DNA of 46,138 nt from positions 1 to 46,138 of the forward strand of contig CAXSDR010000018.1 of assembly GCA_964236445.1 (NCBI GenBank), read 5' to 3'. The stretch comes from CAXSDR01 sp964236445 (GTDB lineage: Bacteria; Actinomycetota; Actinomycetes; Motilibacterales; Motilibacteraceae). Positions 16,156-24,643 of this stretch are shown one piece after another (within the stretch, counting starts at the first letter, position 1; each line of letters opens with the position of its first letter). The translations under genes were made by a program, and so were the position numbers. A model generated the notes under the pieces. It saw only the letters and a list, made by a program, of their open reading frames with translations. It did not search any database and was not told where the DNA came from.

Positions 16156-17153
16156 CCGTCGCTCGTAGGCTGCGGAGATACGTGCTGGCCGTCGTCGGCG
16201 CGGGTGAAGTCGACGCCGACGGTCTCCTGCTTCTTGCGTTCTTCGACTTTGGCGTAGGCCGTATAGGCGCGTTCGTCGGCTGGGGTCATGTCTCCGGTGA
16301 AAAACGCCCGCGGCCATAGTCCGCGGGTGCGCACGACGTCGACCTCGACCATGTAGAGAGTGATCTCGGCTTGCAGATACAGCCACGAGGTCAGGCCGAG
16401 AACGATCGCGAACAGGCCGTACACCTGGCTGGCGTTGCGAAGCTGGTGGGTCACGATGAACGCGCCGAGGGTCTGCAGGAGCTGCCAGGCCAGCGCGGTG
16501 AGGACCGCTCCGACACGCAGGTCGCGGCTCGCAACGACACGAGCGGTCGCCAAGCGGAACGCGAACCAGAACAGCCCGATGTTGAGCAGGAACGACAGGG
16601 CGAGCGCGCCGAGCTGCGCGACCCAGCCCAAGCTTCCGCTTCCACCGCCGAGGCCGGAAAGCGTGGTCGTGATGATGATCCCGATGCCGAACCCGAGAAT
16701 GAGCGCGATGCTGCGCAGCATGTTGAACGGGAACCCCGGCCTTCTCTTGTAGGGCACTTCCCAGACGGCGTTGAAGGCGTTCTGGGCGGCGTTCGCGACG
16801 CCTCTGGTGCCGAGGAAGGTGCCGATGAGACCGACGGCGAGCCCCGCGCCGGTGCGGTTGAGCGAGTGAACGTTGGTCTGCAGCTGGTCACCCAGAATCG
16901 GGAAGTCGGCCAACGCCGAGTGCAGCACCTGTTCCTGGGCGTGCGGGTTGTGCCGCAAGACAAGACCGAGGACCGTCACGAGGACCAGGAGCAGCGGGAA
17001 GATCGACACGAACGCGTTCCACGCCAGCAGGGCGGCAAGGTTGCCGGCTTGGTCGTCGCCGAACTTGCGTACGACCGCAAGCGGGAAGCCTAGGACCCGA
17101 TGGCGCTGCTGGAGTCGGTCGAGCTGGCGCAGCAGTCGTTGAAGAAGCTCCAT
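16119..17153 (-). CDS. YihY/BrkB family inner-membrane protein
   Basis: The protein has the six-helix layout of YihY/virulence factor BrkB proteins. The family signature NLAALLAWNAFVSIFPLLLV lies at about residues 38-57, with further membrane spans at GLAVGLIGTFLG, MLRSIALILGFGIGIII, LGALALSFLLNIGLFWF, GAVLTALAWQLLQ and GLFAIVLGLTSWLYL. A charged cytoplasmic tail of about 60 residues follows. YihY proteins are of uncertain function (once misassigned as RNase BN). The ATG at 17153 gives the normal length; the frame is open far upstream but that part is low-quality sequence. Confidence 0.9.
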   Translation of the reverse strand: MELLQRLLRQLDRLQQRHRVLGFPLAVVRKFGDDQAGNLAALLAWNAFVSIFPLLLVLVTVLGLVLRHNPHAQEQVLHSALADFPILGDQLQTNVHSLNRTGAGLAVGLIGTFLGTRGVANAAQNAFNAVWEVPYKRRPGFPFNMLRSIALILGFGIGIIITTTLSGLGGGSGSLGWVAQLGALALSFLLNIGLFWFAFRLATARVVASRDLRVGAVLTALAWQLLQTLGAFIVTHQLRNASQVYGLFAIVLGLTSWLYLQAEITLYMVEVDVVRTRGLWPRAFFTGDMTPADERAYTAYAKVEERKKQETVGVDFTRADDGQHVSPQPTSDGQAERMPRSRSS

Positions 17154-17335
17154 GCCAGATGATGACCTGCTAGGAATGCCGCCACGCGCGCGCCTGCCCC
17201 GCTCGCCCAACGGCTCACGTCTGCCGAGCGGAGTGGTCGCAGCAAGGCAGGTGCGCCTCGGTCCCGCTTGGTGCGCCGGTCCAGCCGGGAAGCTGGTAGG
17301 ACCACCACCGCACCGGGAGACCGGCTGGCTCTCCA

Positions 17336-18589
17336 TCAGGGCGCGTCGGGCCGTACGCGCTCCGGCGCCAGGGCGTGGGCGGTCAGCCACGCCCCGGCCA
17401 CGGCGAGGATCAGCGGGGCGAGGGCGACGAGGCTGGCATGGGTGAACTCCACCATGAGCACCGTGCCGGTCAGCGGCGCGTCCAGGGTCGCGGCCAGCAC
17501 AGCCCCGGCGCCGATCACCGCGTAGAGCTGGGGCTGCCCTCCCGGCGCGACCGTGTCCCACACAGCGCCGCCGCCGGCGCCCAGCAGCGCACCCACCGCC
17601 ACGGCCGGGGTCAACAACCCACCGGCCGCGCCACCGCGTAGGCACACCGCTGTCGCGACCGGCTTCAACACCAGCAGCGCACACAGCAGCGCGACAGGAA
17701 GCCGTCCCTGGAACGCGAGCTGCGCAGGGCCTTTGCCGTTGCCCAGGATCTGCGGATATGCCATGGACACGACACCTACAGCGGTGAAAGCAAGCGGAAC
17801 GGTGAGCGCCAACACCCAGCCGTGGGGGGCGCGGTCCCTGGCTGCGGTCATCACCCGGGTGAACAGCGCTGCTGCGACACCCAGGACCGGTCCGGCGAGC
17901 AGCGCCCAGACCAGCACACCGCCGGTGGCGTGGAGACGGCCCACGGCGTACGTCGCAGAGCGGCCTACCACCGGCCACGCAACGACCGTCGCCGCGACCG
18001 AAGCCAGTACGGCCGGTCCCAGGACGCGCGGGTGCAGGCTCGTGAGCAGGACCTCAGCAGTGAACAGCGCACCGCCGAAGGGCACGTCGTACACCGCGCC
18101 CAGGCCGGCTCCGGCCCCGCAGGCGATCAGGAGACGGCTCTGACCGGCGTCCAGCCCGAAACCGGCAGCGACTCTGGCGGCGAACGACGCCCCGACCAGG
18201 CGAGGGGCCCCCTCGCGTCCCAGCGAGGCGCCAGCACCGACGGAGGCGATCTGCACGCAGGCCTCGCCGAGAGAGCCCCAGAAGGGCAACGCGTCGGCGT
18301 CCCCCCGCACGGCGCTGGCGACTGAAGGGCGGGAACCGCCACGGCGCAACCACCACCAGCTCGCGCCGGCGAGCGCACCGCCCACCGCCAGCGCGGCTAC
18401 CCGTCGGGCGCCGCTGGCATGTTCCGAACCGGCCAGGAACGACCCCGAGTCGTAGCCGAAGGCGCCGTGCTGGACCACGTGCAGGAGAAGGACGAGGCAG
18501 GCTCCGCCGAGGCCTGACGCGACCCCTGCCGCCAAAGCAGCGAAGGCCACGCGCACCCAAGGGGCCTTCAGCCACACCTCACCCACCAC
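17336..18589 (-). CDS. CLC-family chloride channel or Cl-/H+ antiporter
   Basis: About ten membrane spans in 417 residues, with the CLC signatures: GAGASLGREGAP at about residues 116-127 (the GREGP motif including the gating Glu) and the GSGIP-like helix replaced by the region before it, then GLGAVYDVPFGGALFTAEVLL and a late GAGAVLAATLDAPLTG. Retention of the gating Glu permits antiport or gated channel activity; the second proton Glu was not assigned. There are no C-terminal CBS domains. A GTG start at 18589 is used. It is separated by 182 bp from YihY, which may be co-transcribed, and divergent from the GNAT relic. Confidence 0.88.
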   Translation of the reverse strand: MVGEVWLKAPWVRVAFAALAAGVASGLGGACLVLLLHVVQHGAFGYDSGSFLAGSEHASGARRVAALAVGGALAGASWWWLRRGGSRPSVASAVRGDADALPFWGSLGEACVQIASVGAGASLGREGAPRLVGASFAARVAAGFGLDAGQSRLLIACGAGAGLGAVYDVPFGGALFTAEVLLTSLHPRVLGPAVLASVAATVVAWPVVGRSATYAVGRLHATGGVLVWALLAGPVLGVAAALFTRVMTAARDRAPHGWVLALTVPLAFTAVGVVSMAYPQILGNGKGPAQLAFQGRLPVALLCALLVLKPVATAVCLRGGAAGGLLTPAVAVGALLGAGGGAVWDTVAPGGQPQLYAVIGAGAVLAATLDAPLTGTVLMVEFTHASLVALAPLILAVAGAWLTAHALAPERVRPDAP

Positions 18590-18621
18590 CCCGACCCTAG
18601 CCAGCCGCTATTCTCCCGCGG

Positions 18622-18905
18622 GTGTCTACCGTGTCCTTGCGTCCGGCCACCTACGACGACGTGGAGGCCGTCCTGGCCTTCTGGAGTGTTGCCGCCGAGA
18701 ACGCCGCTCGCCCGGGGGACGACCGCGCCGCGGTCGAGGCGCTCCTGCGCCGCGACGCCGAGGCGATGACGGTGGCCGAAAGTGGGGGGCGCATCGTCGG
18801 CACCCTCATCGCCGGCTGGGACGGTTGGCGTTGTCACCTGTACCGGTTGGCCGTCGCTGGAGAGCACCGCCGACAGGGCCTGAGCCGCCTCCTGGCCGCA
18901 CGCAG
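18622..18905 (+). pseudogene. GNAT acetyltransferase, 3'-truncated
   Basis: From the GTG at 18622 the product is a normal GNAT start: VSLRPATYDDVEAVLAFW, a helix, then AEAMTVAESGGRIVGTLIAG, LYRLAVAGEHRRQGL (the acetyl-CoA-binding R/QxxG/A loop) and SRLLAA. After about residue 93 the domain stops matching: the frame runs on to 19179 but only as the antisense of the ArsA-like gene whose stop is at 18907. The C-terminal strands needed for the GNAT fold are missing, so it is a truncated gene fused to antisense sequence. Confidence 0.75.
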
Positions 18906-18906
18906 T

Positions 18907-20121
18907 TCACCGGGCACGACGCGGCGCGCTCGGAAGCTCGACATCGTGCTCCGCAACGTAGGCCTCGTGGTCGGCGACCTGGTCGGTCATCTCGTCTTCC
19001 GGCTCGTCCGGCTGCGGAATCGCGCGCAGTCCGGCGAGGTCGTGCACGTCGAGCGTTCGAGCGGCGATCGTCGCCAGTGCGACGCCGGGGTGGGCCGCCG
19101 CGAAGCCATCGACCAGCCGCGCCTCACGCTCAGCGAGCGTCGCCCAGTCGGCGTGCAGGACCAGGGCGTCATGCGCTGACCGATGCTCGGGCCTACCGGC
19201 GAGCAGCTCTGCCGCCTCTCGCGCCTGCGCCGCTGTCAGCTGCGGCGCGGCGGTGCCGTGGACCCGGTTGACCAGCACGCCTGCCAAGGGCATGTCGTCA
19301 GCGGCGAGCCGCTCGAGAAAGTAGGTCGCCTCCCGCAGCGCGTCGGGCTCCGGCGCCGCCACCACGACGAACGCGGTGCCCGGGTCGGCGAGCCGGGCGT
19401 ACGTCTTGGCGGCGCGCTCGCGGAAGCCACCGAACATCGACTCGAGCCCCGACACGAACACCTGCACGTCGTTGAGCACCTGCGTGCCGAGCACTGTGGA
19501 CAGGACCCCCGTGACCGCCGAGACGCCGGCGCCCAGGGCGCGCGCGTAGAACCTGCCCCCCACTCCTGCCGGCGCGGTCAGCAGGCGCAGGAAGCGGCCA
19601 TCCAGGAACGCGCTCAGGCGCTGCGGTGCGTCGAGGAAGTCGAGGGCGCTGCGGCTCGGCGGGGTGTCGACGACCACGAGGTCCCACGTGCCGCTCTCGT
19701 GCAGCTGTCCCAGCTTCTCCATCGCCATGTATTCCTGCGTGCCGGCGAACGACGAGGACAGCGCGCGATAGAACGGGTTGGCGAGAATCTGCTCGGCACG
19801 CTCGGGGGTCGCATGCGCCGTGACCACGCCGTCGAACGTGCGCTTCATGTCCAACGTCATGGCGTCGAGCCGCCCGCCCGCTGTGCTGTCGGTGCCCGGG
19901 ACGCTGCGAGGGACGTCGTCGAGGCGCTCGAGCCCCAGGGACTGCGCCAGCCGGCGCGCCGGGTCGATGGTCATGACGACGACCACGCGCCCCCGCTCCG
20001 CGGCGCGCAGGGCGAGTGCGGCGGCGGTCGTCGTCTTGCCCACGCCGCCGGACCCGCAGCAGACGATGATCTGCGTGTGCCGGTCGTCGAGCAGTGCGTC
20101 GATGTCGAGCTCGGGGCTCAT
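18907..20121 (-). CDS. ArsA-like (GET3/ArsA family) ATPase, second of pair
   Basis: A 404-residue SIMIBI-class P-loop ATPase. The Walker A motif is GSGGVGKTTT at about residues 23-32; the signature lysine of deviant Walker A (GKGG) is a serine here. The switch region is VVVDTPPSRSALDFLDAP, near residue 150. Membrane-proximal Gly/Ala helices follow. It corresponds to Rv3680 in M. tuberculosis, beside whiB4. Known work links the Rv3679-Rv3680 pair to membrane lipid and toxic metabolite tolerance rather than arsenite export. Its ATG overlaps the TGA of the upstream partner by ATGA, so the two are translationally coupled. The acidic C-terminal tail carries DEPEDEM. Confidence 0.88.
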   Translation of the reverse strand: MSPELDIDALLDDRHTQIIVCCGSGGVGKTTTAAALALRAAERGRVVVVMTIDPARRLAQSLGLERLDDVPRSVPGTDSTAGGRLDAMTLDMKRTFDGVVTAHATPERAEQILANPFYRALSSSFAGTQEYMAMEKLGQLHESGTWDLVVVDTPPSRSALDFLDAPQRLSAFLDGRFLRLLTAPAGVGGRFYARALGAGVSAVTGVLSTVLGTQVLNDVQVFVSGLESMFGGFRERAAKTYARLADPGTAFVVVAAPEPDALREATYFLERLAADDMPLAGVLVNRVHGTAAPQLTAAQAREAAELLAGRPEHRSAHDALVLHADWATLAEREARLVDGFAAAHPGVALATIAARTLDVHDLAGLRAIPQPDEPEDEMTDQVADHEAYVAEHDVELPSAPRRAR

Positions 20122-21065
20122 CGCGCGGCACTCCCGAGCAGGCTGCCCAGAACGCCGCCGAAGCCGGTCATCGCGGCGAGGTCGATGCCGCGATAGCGCA
20201 ACGGCAGCTCGCACGAGACGAGACCCAGTGCGGCGAGCCTGAGCCGCTGCGACTCCTCGAGCTCCACGCGACGGTCATGGCGACGCGTCTGGCGCTGCAG
20301 CGGTGCGCCGAGGGACGCGTCGAGGCCTGCCGCGGTCAACCCCGCAACGATCTGCGTGACGCCCGCCTCCAGCGCGACGCCGTGGGTCATGTTGGCGACC
20401 ACGCTGCGCACCGAGAACCCGAGAGCGCGTAGCTCTGCGGTGGCGTCGAGAGTCTCCTGCGTGGGCATCTCCTCCAGCAGGGTCACGAGATGGATCGCGG
20501 TCGCGCCAGAGCGGAGCAGCGCCATGACCGAGTCTGCCTGCGAACGCAGGGGGCCGGTCTTCGCCAGATCTGCAATATGGGAATTCGTATTCAGGAACGA
20601 CGTGATGCGCCCGGTCGGCGGTGCGTCCATCACGACGGCGTCATAGACATAGGTGCCGTCTGCCGCGCGCCGCGCGACTTCCATCGCCTTGCCGGTGACC
20701 AGCACGTCGCGCAGCCCAGGCGCGATCGAGGTGACGAAGTCGATTGCGCCGAAGCGGCGGAGCAGCCCGGCGGTGCGGCCCAGGCCGTAGAACGTCTGGA
20801 GATAGTCGAGCAGCACCGGCTCCGGATCCAGTGCCAGGGCAGCAACGTCGCCACCGTCGGGATGGCGCACGACGGTCCGCGCGGTGTAGGTGAGCGGGGG
20901 AGCGTCGAGCAGGCGGGAGATGCCCTGCCGCCCCTCGGTCTCCACGAGCAGGACGTGCCGGCCGCCGCGGGCGAGGGCGAGCGCCAAGGACATCGCGACG
21001 GTGGTCTTGCCTGTGCCGCCCTTGCCGGTGACGACATGCAGGCGTACGTCGTCCGGTGCCGCCAC
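20118..21065 (-). CDS. ArsA-like ATPase, first of pair
   Basis: A 315-residue ArsA-family ATPase with a complete deviant Walker A, GKGGTGKTT, at residues 14-22, including the signature lysine absent in its partner. VVMDAPPTGRITSFL is the switch II region (ArsA consensus DTAPTGHTLR). The arrangement suggests a heterodimer in which one subunit supplies the signature lysine across the interface. It corresponds to Rv3679. Translation starts at GTG 21065, 16 bases after the stop of the SpoIIE-like phosphatase gene, so the three genes probably form one transcript. Confidence 0.88.
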   Translation of the reverse strand: MAAPDDVRLHVVTGKGGTGKTTVAMSLALALARGGRHVLLVETEGRQGISRLLDAPPLTYTARTVVRHPDGGDVAALALDPEPVLLDYLQTFYGLGRTAGLLRRFGAIDFVTSIAPGLRDVLVTGKAMEVARRAADGTYVYDAVVMDAPPTGRITSFLNTNSHIADLAKTGPLRSQADSVMALLRSGATAIHLVTLLEEMPTQETLDATAELRALGFSVRSVVANMTHGVALEAGVTQIVAGLTAAGLDASLGAPLQRQTRRHDRRVELEESQRLRLAALGLVSCELPLRYRGIDLAAMTGFGGVLGSLLGSAAR

Positions 21066-21081
21066 GTGACGAAGCCTAGGC

Positions 21082-22764
21082 TCAGGCGTGGATGCGCACT
21101 GCGAGGATGGCGACGTCGTCCTCGTTGCGGTCGCCGACGAGGGCCGTGAGGATCTCGTCGCAGAGCTCCTCCAGCGGGCGGCCGGCGAGGCTTTCGAGCA
21201 CGACGCTCAGGGCGTCGATGCTGTCGTCGAGGTGGGCGCCGCGACGTTCGATGAGTCCGTCGGTGTAGAGCAGGACCGTCGAGCCGATGCTCAGCTCGGC
21301 GACGTGCTCGGTTCGTTCGGACGTGGGATCGACGCCGAGCAGCAGGTCGCCCTCGGCGTCGAGGACATGGATCGACCCGTCGGGCTCGAGGACCACGGGT
21401 GGCAGGTGGCCGGCGTTGGACCACTGCATGCGCATCACGCCGCGGGCGAGGTCGTCAGGCGCTGCCTGCAGACGGACAACGACCATGGTGGCCATGGCGT
21501 CGAGCCCGAGACCGTCGATGGCGGCGTCGAGCCGGTTGATCAGGGCCGCCGGGAAGTCGCCCGTGGTGAAGCCGATGCCGCGGAGCAGCCCACGGACCTG
21601 ACCCATCGTGGCGGTGGCTTGCGCGTCATGGCCGACGACGTCGCCGATCGCCAGCACGGTCGCGTCGGTCGCGGTGCAGAAGGCGTCGTACCAGTCACCG
21701 CCGACCTGCACCTCGTGCGCTGCCGGGACATAACGAACAGCGATCTCACAGTGCGCGGGCGTAGGGGGTGCTGTCAGCAGACTCGTCTGAAGCGCTCGGG
21801 AGAAGCGGCGCTCGCGCGCGTAGAGAGAGCTGTTGTCCAGGGCCAGCCCGGCGCGGCGCCCGATGTCGAGGGCGAGCTCGATCTCCTCGGGTGTGTGCGG
21901 CGCCCGGTCGCCGCTGTTCCACAGCGCGATCACGCCGAGCTGTGAACCACGCGCGGCCAGTGGCACCGCGAGGCCGGACGTCGGGTCGAGAGCCTGGAGC
22001 AGGCGACGTACGGCAGGGTCGGGGAACACCACTTCGAGCACCTCCGCCCGGATGGTGGGGGCGATGACAGGAGCGCCGGTGCGCAGCACCTGCCAGATCG
22101 GAGCTGCGTCGGTCATGGCGGGGATCTGGGCGTCGGCGTAGGCCAACACGTCCGGGTGCCGGTGCGGGTCCCGGTGGGCCGTCCCGAGGTCGTGCAGGTC
22201 CCCATGCTCGCCCACCATGGTCACGACGCACCAGTCGGCCAGGGTGGGCACCATCAGCTGCGCAAGGTGCCCGACCGCCTCGTGAGCGTCGAGGAACGAG
22301 CTGAGCTCGCGGCTGACGTCGCTGAGAAGGGCGAGCTGCTGGGCCTTGGCCTCCGCCGCGGCCTGCAGGGCATGCCGGAGGCTGACGTTGGTGAAATAGA
22401 TTCCGAGCCCGTCCGCGAGCGGAACGGCCCGCACCTCGAACCACGCTTCCAGGCCGGGGTAGTAGGCCTCGAACACGATGGGCTCGCGCGTCGCGGTCGC
22501 CAGACGGTAGCTGTCGCCGAACACGCTGTCGCGTGTGCCGGGGAACTCCTCCCAGAAGTTGCGGCTCAGCAGCCACGCTCGAGCACGGCCCACGATCTGC
22601 TCACCGGCCGCGTTGATGTAGGCCACGCGCCACGTCGGGTCCAGGAAGATGAAGCCGGTCGCCAACGAGTCGAGCACTTCGGCTGCTGTCAGTGCCTCGA
22701 CGACGTCGGGAAGCCGCCGGTCGGCGGCGGGCTCGCTCACGCGCTGTCCGACCGGTCGAGACAC
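21082..22764 (-). CDS. PAS-GAF-PP2C (SpoIIE/RsbU-type) serine phosphatase
   Basis: The 560 residues divide into a PAS domain (about 28-140: GFIFLDPTWRVAYINAAGE), a GAF domain (about 150-320: ADWCVVTMVGEHG, SGLAVPLAARGSQLGVIALW) and a SpoIIE phosphatase domain (about 335-558). Metal-binding motifs are present: GGDWYDAF, IGDVVGHD, LYTDGLIERR and EDDVAIL. Such enzymes dephosphorylate anti-sigma-factor antagonists, releasing stress or developmental sigma factors. The PAS and GAF parts should sense small molecules, light or redox. No antagonist or anti-sigma kinase gene is adjacent. It heads the ArsA-like gene pair. It shares its plan and many phrases with the 726-residue gene at 29194. Confidence 0.93.
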   Translation of the reverse strand: MSRPVGQRVSEPAADRRLPDVVEALTAAEVLDSLATGFIFLDPTWRVAYINAAGEQIVGRARAWLLSRNFWEEFPGTRDSVFGDSYRLATATREPIVFEAYYPGLEAWFEVRAVPLADGLGIYFTNVSLRHALQAAAEAKAQQLALLSDVSRELSSFLDAHEAVGHLAQLMVPTLADWCVVTMVGEHGDLHDLGTAHRDPHRHPDVLAYADAQIPAMTDAAPIWQVLRTGAPVIAPTIRAEVLEVVFPDPAVRRLLQALDPTSGLAVPLAARGSQLGVIALWNSGDRAPHTPEEIELALDIGRRAGLALDNSSLYARERRFSRALQTSLLTAPPTPAHCEIAVRYVPAAHEVQVGGDWYDAFCTATDATVLAIGDVVGHDAQATATMGQVRGLLRGIGFTTGDFPAALINRLDAAIDGLGLDAMATMVVVRLQAAPDDLARGVMRMQWSNAGHLPPVVLEPDGSIHVLDAEGDLLLGVDPTSERTEHVAELSIGSTVLLYTDGLIERRGAHLDDSIDALSVVLESLAGRPLEELCDEILTALVGDRNEDDVAILAVRIHA

Positions 22765-22859
22765 AGCCCGGAAGTCACGTGCTCAATGTAGGGACAACGC
22801 GGTCCGTTCACGAATCTGCTGCCCCCGTACGAGTGACGCAGGCCTGGTTCATGGCAGAA

Positions 22860-22886
22860 GGGCCCGCACCGTGTCGGTGCGGGCCC
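22860..22886. terminator. 12-bp perfect hairpin between PRC-barrel and SpoIIE-like genes
   Basis: GGGCCCGCACCG pairs perfectly with CGGTGCGGGCCC around a TGT loop, 21 bases after the stop of the PRC-barrel gene on the minus strand. There is no long U tract; the minus-strand downstream is CTTCTGCC. It should stop transcription from the PRC-barrel gene before the phosphatase operon. Confidence 0.8.
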
Positions 22887-22907
22887 CTCTGTCGGGATCA
22901 GGTGTCG

Positions 22908-23693
22908 TCAGCTGCGGTCGGTGCGGAGATCGTCATCGGCGTCGAGCTCGATGCGCTCCTTGCGCACCTCGCCGCTCACCGTCTGCTGCGTGGTCTCGGT
23001 CTCGGTGCCGAGGCGTACGCGCTCCACGGCCACCGCTTCGGTCGTCACGACCGGGCGCTCCTCGTGGAGGATCACCTCGTGCTCCTCCTCGGTGATGGCA
23101 CCACCGGAGTAGGCCGCGTCGCGGTTGGCGTCGGTGATCGGCTCGGACTCCAGGACGACGCGCTCCTTCGTCACGGGAACGGTGATCTGCTCGTTCTCGG
23201 TCACGACGTACTTCCGCAGCCGCGCGCGGCCGGCTTCGACGCGCTCCGTACCGGCGCGGAGGTGCTCCTCGGACCGGGTCATGGCCTCGTCGGTGTTGGG
23301 GCCGGACGTGTCGTAGCCCGCACCGCGCGACGTGGTGTCGGCGACATAGCCCGCGTCGGTCGAGGTGTAGCCGGAGTCGTCCATGTTGTAGTAGCGGTAG
23401 AGCTCGGCTTCCTCGCCCTCGGAGATGTGCTGGTCGGTCGCGACGTTCGGGGCATCCTTGACGACGTCCTTCGTGAAGGGGACCGCGAGCCCGTCCTCGT
23501 GCTCAGCGGCGCTGGCGATCGGCACATAGGACTCGTTGGAACCGAACAGGCCGGTCGCGACCGTGACCCACTGCGGCTGGCCGGTCTGGTCGTCGAGATA
23601 GACCTGACCGATCTTGCCGATCTTGTCACCGTTGCTGCTGCTGTAGAGCGTGCGACCGATGTAGGAACCGGCCTGCTCAGCGGAGATGGTCAT
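22908..23693 (-). CDS. PRC-barrel and YsnF/AvaK (DUF2382) stress protein
   Basis: Residues 10-75 form a PRC-barrel (IGRTLYSSSNGDKIGKIGQV, PQWVTVATGLFG, VPFTKDVV). After a flexible acidic Gly/Thr/Asp linker, residues ~155-260 form the DUF2382 or YsnF/AvaK domain, with ARLRKYVVTENEQITVPVTK and HEVILHEERPVVTTEAVAVE. Such proteins are general or salt-stress induced, of unknown biochemistry. The protein is soluble and strongly acidic at the C-terminus. A single terminator follows, and the conserved-TM-helix gene lies 65 bp upstream on the same strand. Confidence 0.88.
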   Translation of the reverse strand: MTISAEQAGSYIGRTLYSSSNGDKIGKIGQVYLDDQTGQPQWVTVATGLFGSNESYVPIASAAEHEDGLAVPFTKDVVKDAPNVATDQHISEGEEAELYRYYNMDDSGYTSTDAGYVADTTSRGAGYDTSGPNTDEAMTRSEEHLRAGTERVEAGRARLRKYVVTENEQITVPVTKERVVLESEPITDANRDAAYSGGAITEEEHEVILHEERPVVTTEAVAVERVRLGTETETTQQTVSGEVRKERIELDADDDLRTDRS

Positions 23694-23758
23694 GGTGAAA
23701 CCCTTCGTTGGTTGACTCGACGCACTGCTGCACGTGTGGAGTGATGTCGCGGGGACCG

Positions 23759-24541
23759 CTAGATGCGGGTTGCGCCCTTGCGGCGGGTGGAGTTCGTGTC
23801 CACCGCCGCCTGAGCCTGGGCCTTGCGCTGCTCGGCGTAAGCCGGGCCGTTCGCGGCGGCCTCCGCCTTGACCCGCGGGGCCTCGAGCTCAGCTGCCATC
23901 AGCCAGCGTTCCCAGCGCGTCTGCATCGGACGGATGAGCCCGCCCCCGGCGCCGACGATGGTGACACCAGCGAGCGTGGCCAGCACGGCGATGAGGATCG
24001 GTGTCGTGACGGTGGTGGCGACCTGGATCTGGTTGAGCGCCGCGATGATGCCGATGCCGATGATGAAGACGGACGCGATGTTGGCGAGCACCTTCCCGTA
24101 GGACAGGCCGCCGAGGACGTTGGTGATCAGATCCTTGACCGCGGCCGCGATAGCCGTCGCGATGACGACGATGACGATAGCGACGGCGACGCGCGGCAGG
24201 AAGGCGATGATGCCTGCGAGAGCGTCGCTGATCGGGTTCTGTCCGAAGACGCCGAATGCCACGGACAGCGTGATCAGGATGACGAAGTAGTAGACGAGCT
24301 TGGCGACGATGTCGCTCGCGTCGTACTTGCTCTTCGACAGCGCCTGGCGGATGCCGCCCCGCTCCACCGCGTGGTCGAAGCCGACCCGCTCGAGGATGGC
24401 GTTGGTGGCCTTCGCCAGGATCTTCGCGATGAGATAGCCGACGATGAGGATAAGGAGGAACACGACGAGCTTCGGAACGAAGGTCGCAATGCTCGTCCAG
24501 GCGTCGGACACGCCGCGGCTGTAGTCCACCGAACTTCTCAC
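23759..24541 (-). CDS. Conserved-TM-helix (CmpX/MscS-like) membrane protein
   Basis: Five hydrophobic spans: VPKLVVFLLILIVGYLIAKIL, KLVYYFVILITLSVAFGVF, IIAFLPRVAVAIVIVVIATAI, IASVFIIGIGIIAALNQI and TPILIAVLATLAGVTIVGAG. Between them, ERVGFDHAVERGGIRQAL and AVKDLITNVLGGLSYGKVL resemble the conserved TM helix repeats (PF05552) of CmpX-type proteins, which are relatives of mechanosensitive channels but lack the MscS beta-domain. It may adjust membrane properties under osmotic stress, which fits the adjacent PRC-barrel/YsnF gene. A GTG start at 24541 is used; a second GTG four codons later is possible. Confidence 0.75.
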   Translation of the reverse strand: MRSSVDYSRGVSDAWTSIATFVPKLVVFLLILIVGYLIAKILAKATNAILERVGFDHAVERGGIRQALSKSKYDASDIVAKLVYYFVILITLSVAFGVFGQNPISDALAGIIAFLPRVAVAIVIVVIATAIAAAVKDLITNVLGGLSYGKVLANIASVFIIGIGIIAALNQIQVATTVTTPILIAVLATLAGVTIVGAGGGLIRPMQTRWERWLMAAELEAPRVKAEAAANGPAYAEQRKAQAQAAVDTNSTRRKGATRI

Positions 24542-24643
24542 GGGAAACTGCTCTCTGTCGTCGGCGGGCCTTATGGCACCGCGGGTCGAGTGTAATTCTG
24601 CCCAGCACCCAACGGAGTAGCTTCTGAGAAGCTGTAGAGAAAA

